In this document: positions 14,474 to 15,211 of the stretch, one piece after another
How the letters are laid out: every line of letters begins with the position of its first letter
Numbering within the stretch: position 1 is the stretch's first letter
Assembly (NCBI GenBank): GCA_023387695.1
Contig: JAEWHT010000241.1
Span: forward strand, 1-15,211
Length of the DNA: 15,211 nt
Source: Pseudomonadota bacterium
GTDB taxonomy: Bacteria > Pseudomonadota > Alphaproteobacteria > Rhizobiales > Xanthobacteraceae
Direction: 5' to 3'
Made by a program: the position numbers and the translations under genes
Notes under the pieces: model-generated
The model's database searches: none
What the model saw: only the letters and a program-made list of their open reading frames with translations
Told to the model about the DNA's origin: nothing

Positions 14474-14496
14474 ACATTGGACAATTTGTCCAATGT
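14474..14496. promoter_or_regulatory. Perfect inverted repeat, probable operator between cyoA and the MFS gene
   Basis: ACATTGGACA (14474-14483), spacer ATT, and TGTCCAATGT (14487-14496) form a perfect 10-3-10 bp palindrome. It sits 67 bp before the cyoA start and 93 bp before the MFS start, in the only non-coding region of the divergent pair. The symmetry and AT-rich centre suit a dimeric repressor or activator. I do not recognise the regulator; it is not a FixK/FNR box. Confidence 0.7.
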
Positions 14497-14519
14497 TGCA
14501 GTGCGGGATGTTGGGTCAA
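14492..14519 (-). promoter_or_regulatory. Possible cyoA promoter overlapping the palindrome
   Basis: On the minus strand TTGACC (14519-14514) is followed after 16 bp by AACATT (14497-14492). The -35 is good and the -10 is weak (3 of 6). If real, the palindrome would cover the -10 and start site, fitting repression. Confidence 0.25.
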
Positions 14520-14588
14520 ACAGGGCCAGATTGCCTGGCGTCCCGCCGGGCGGCCGGCTTTGGATTTCAGGACGTTAAGGGCGCACGC

Positions 14589-15211
14589 ATGGCGACGGCA
14601 CAGACCCCCGCAATGGCGGATATCCACTCGGGCGAGCACGGCCACGACCAGGCCAGTCCCGGCGAGATCGCCATCGGCGTCATTATCGGCCGCACCTCGG
14701 AATTCTTCGACTTCTTCGTCTACGCGATCGCCTCGGTGATCGTGTTCCCGCGCCTGGTGTTCCCGTTCACGAGCGAACTGACCGGCACCCTCTATTCTTT
14801 CATGATCTTCGCGCTGGCCTTCATCGCCCGGCCGATCGGGACCGTCATTTTCATGACGGTCGACCGCGAATACGGCAAGACCGCCAAGCTGGTCTCGGCG
14901 CTGTTCCTGCTCGGCACTGCGACCGTGGCGCTGGCGTTCCTGCCCGGCTATTCCGAGATCGGCGTTGCCGCAATCTGGCTGCTGGCATTGGCGCGTCTCG
15001 CGCAAGGTCTGGCCTGGGGCGGCGCCTGGGACGGCATGGCCTCGCTGTTGGCGCTGAACGCACCGGCGTCGAAGCGCGGCTGGTACGCGATGGTGCCGCA
15101 ACTTGGCGCGCCGCTCGGACTGATCGTGGCGAGCGCGCTGTTCGCCTATTTCGCCGGTAACCTCTCCGCTGACGATTTCTTCGACTGGGGCTGGCGCTAT
15201 CCGTTCTTCGT
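14589..15211 (+). CDS. MFS transporter, 3' end outside the window
   Basis: The first 207 residues of a major facilitator superfamily transporter are visible. A short hydrophilic N-terminus with several histidines (1-25) is followed by hydrophobic segments at about 40-60, 68-90, 100-120, 125-145 and 172-190. The loop RPIGTVIFMTVDREYGK (81-97) is a degenerate form of MFS motif A. RLAQGLAWGGAWDG (136-149) resembles the RxxQGxxxGGE signature of metabolite:H+ symporters, with Trp in place of Glu. The ATG at 14589 has AAGG 8 bases upstream; another ATG lies at 14613. It diverges from cyoA. The substrate cannot be told from this part. Confidence 0.92.
   Translation, partial: MATAQTPAMADIHSGEHGHDQASPGEIAIGVIIGRTSEFFDFFVYAIASVIVFPRLVFPFTSELTGTLYSFMIFALAFIARPIGTVIFMTVDREYGKTAKLVSALFLLGTATVALAFLPGYSEIGVAAIWLLALARLAQGLAWGGAWDGMASLLALNAPASKRGWYAMVPQLGAPLGLIVASALFAYFAGNLSADDFFDWGWRYPFF

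Noticed and set aside
13944..15101. Minus-strand frame of 385 codons across the cyoA start and the MFS gene
   Set aside because: It covers the divergent promoter region and two well supported genes in other frames. No recognisable domain.
1..15211. tRNA, rRNA, insertion sequence, prophage or defence-system genes
   Set aside because: None recognised on either strand. The window reads as ordinary chromosomal core genes.

Overview
The window looks like chromosomal DNA from a Bradyrhizobium-type alphaproteobacterium (order Hyphomicrobiales). Three things point there: high GC with strong GC3 bias, short palindromic intergenic repeats of a style common in Bradyrhizobium and Rhodopseudomonas, and the gene families present (Suv3-like helicase, FdxA, CarD, RegSR, CyoABCD, SURF1). 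This assignment comes from pattern recognition and was not searched.

Left part, plus strand. Positions 1-595 hold no convincing gene, only hairpin-forming repeat-like elements. They are followed by a Suv3-type RNA helicase with a very long low-complexity tail (596-3973), a small S4-domain RNA-binding protein whose only good start is an ACG codon (3978-4256), a seven-iron ferredoxin FdxA (4389-4727), and a CarD-family RNA polymerase-binding regulator (5078-5881, perhaps starting upstream) with its own promoter and an intrinsic terminator.

Right part, minus strand, read from right to left. It starts with cyoABCD, a heme-copper quinol oxidase (14407 down to 10217), then a SURF1 assembly factor (10220-9372), the redox-sensing pair regS-regR (9400-7492), and a membrane-bound class III adenylate cyclase (7366-5972) that converges on carD. 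From cyoB to regR every junction is abutting or overlapping (TAA/ATG abutment, ATGA, GTGA, 29 bp and 11 bp overlaps), which suggests one co-transcribed and translationally coupled unit. The quinol oxidase sets the quinone redox state. RegS carries the GGxxNPF quinone-site motif and the redox cysteine known from RegB, so the oxidase, its assembly factor and the sensor of its substrate pool appear to form one regulatory module.

At the right edge an MFS transporter (14589 onward, cut by the window end) diverges from cyoA. The shared intergenic region contains a perfect 10-3-10 bp inverted repeat that looks like an operator.

I did not find a wholly new system. The points most worth a second look are the cyoA/MFS palindrome, the ACG start of the S4 gene, the coupling of oxidase, SURF1 and RegSR, and the altered base-recognition residue in the cyclase.
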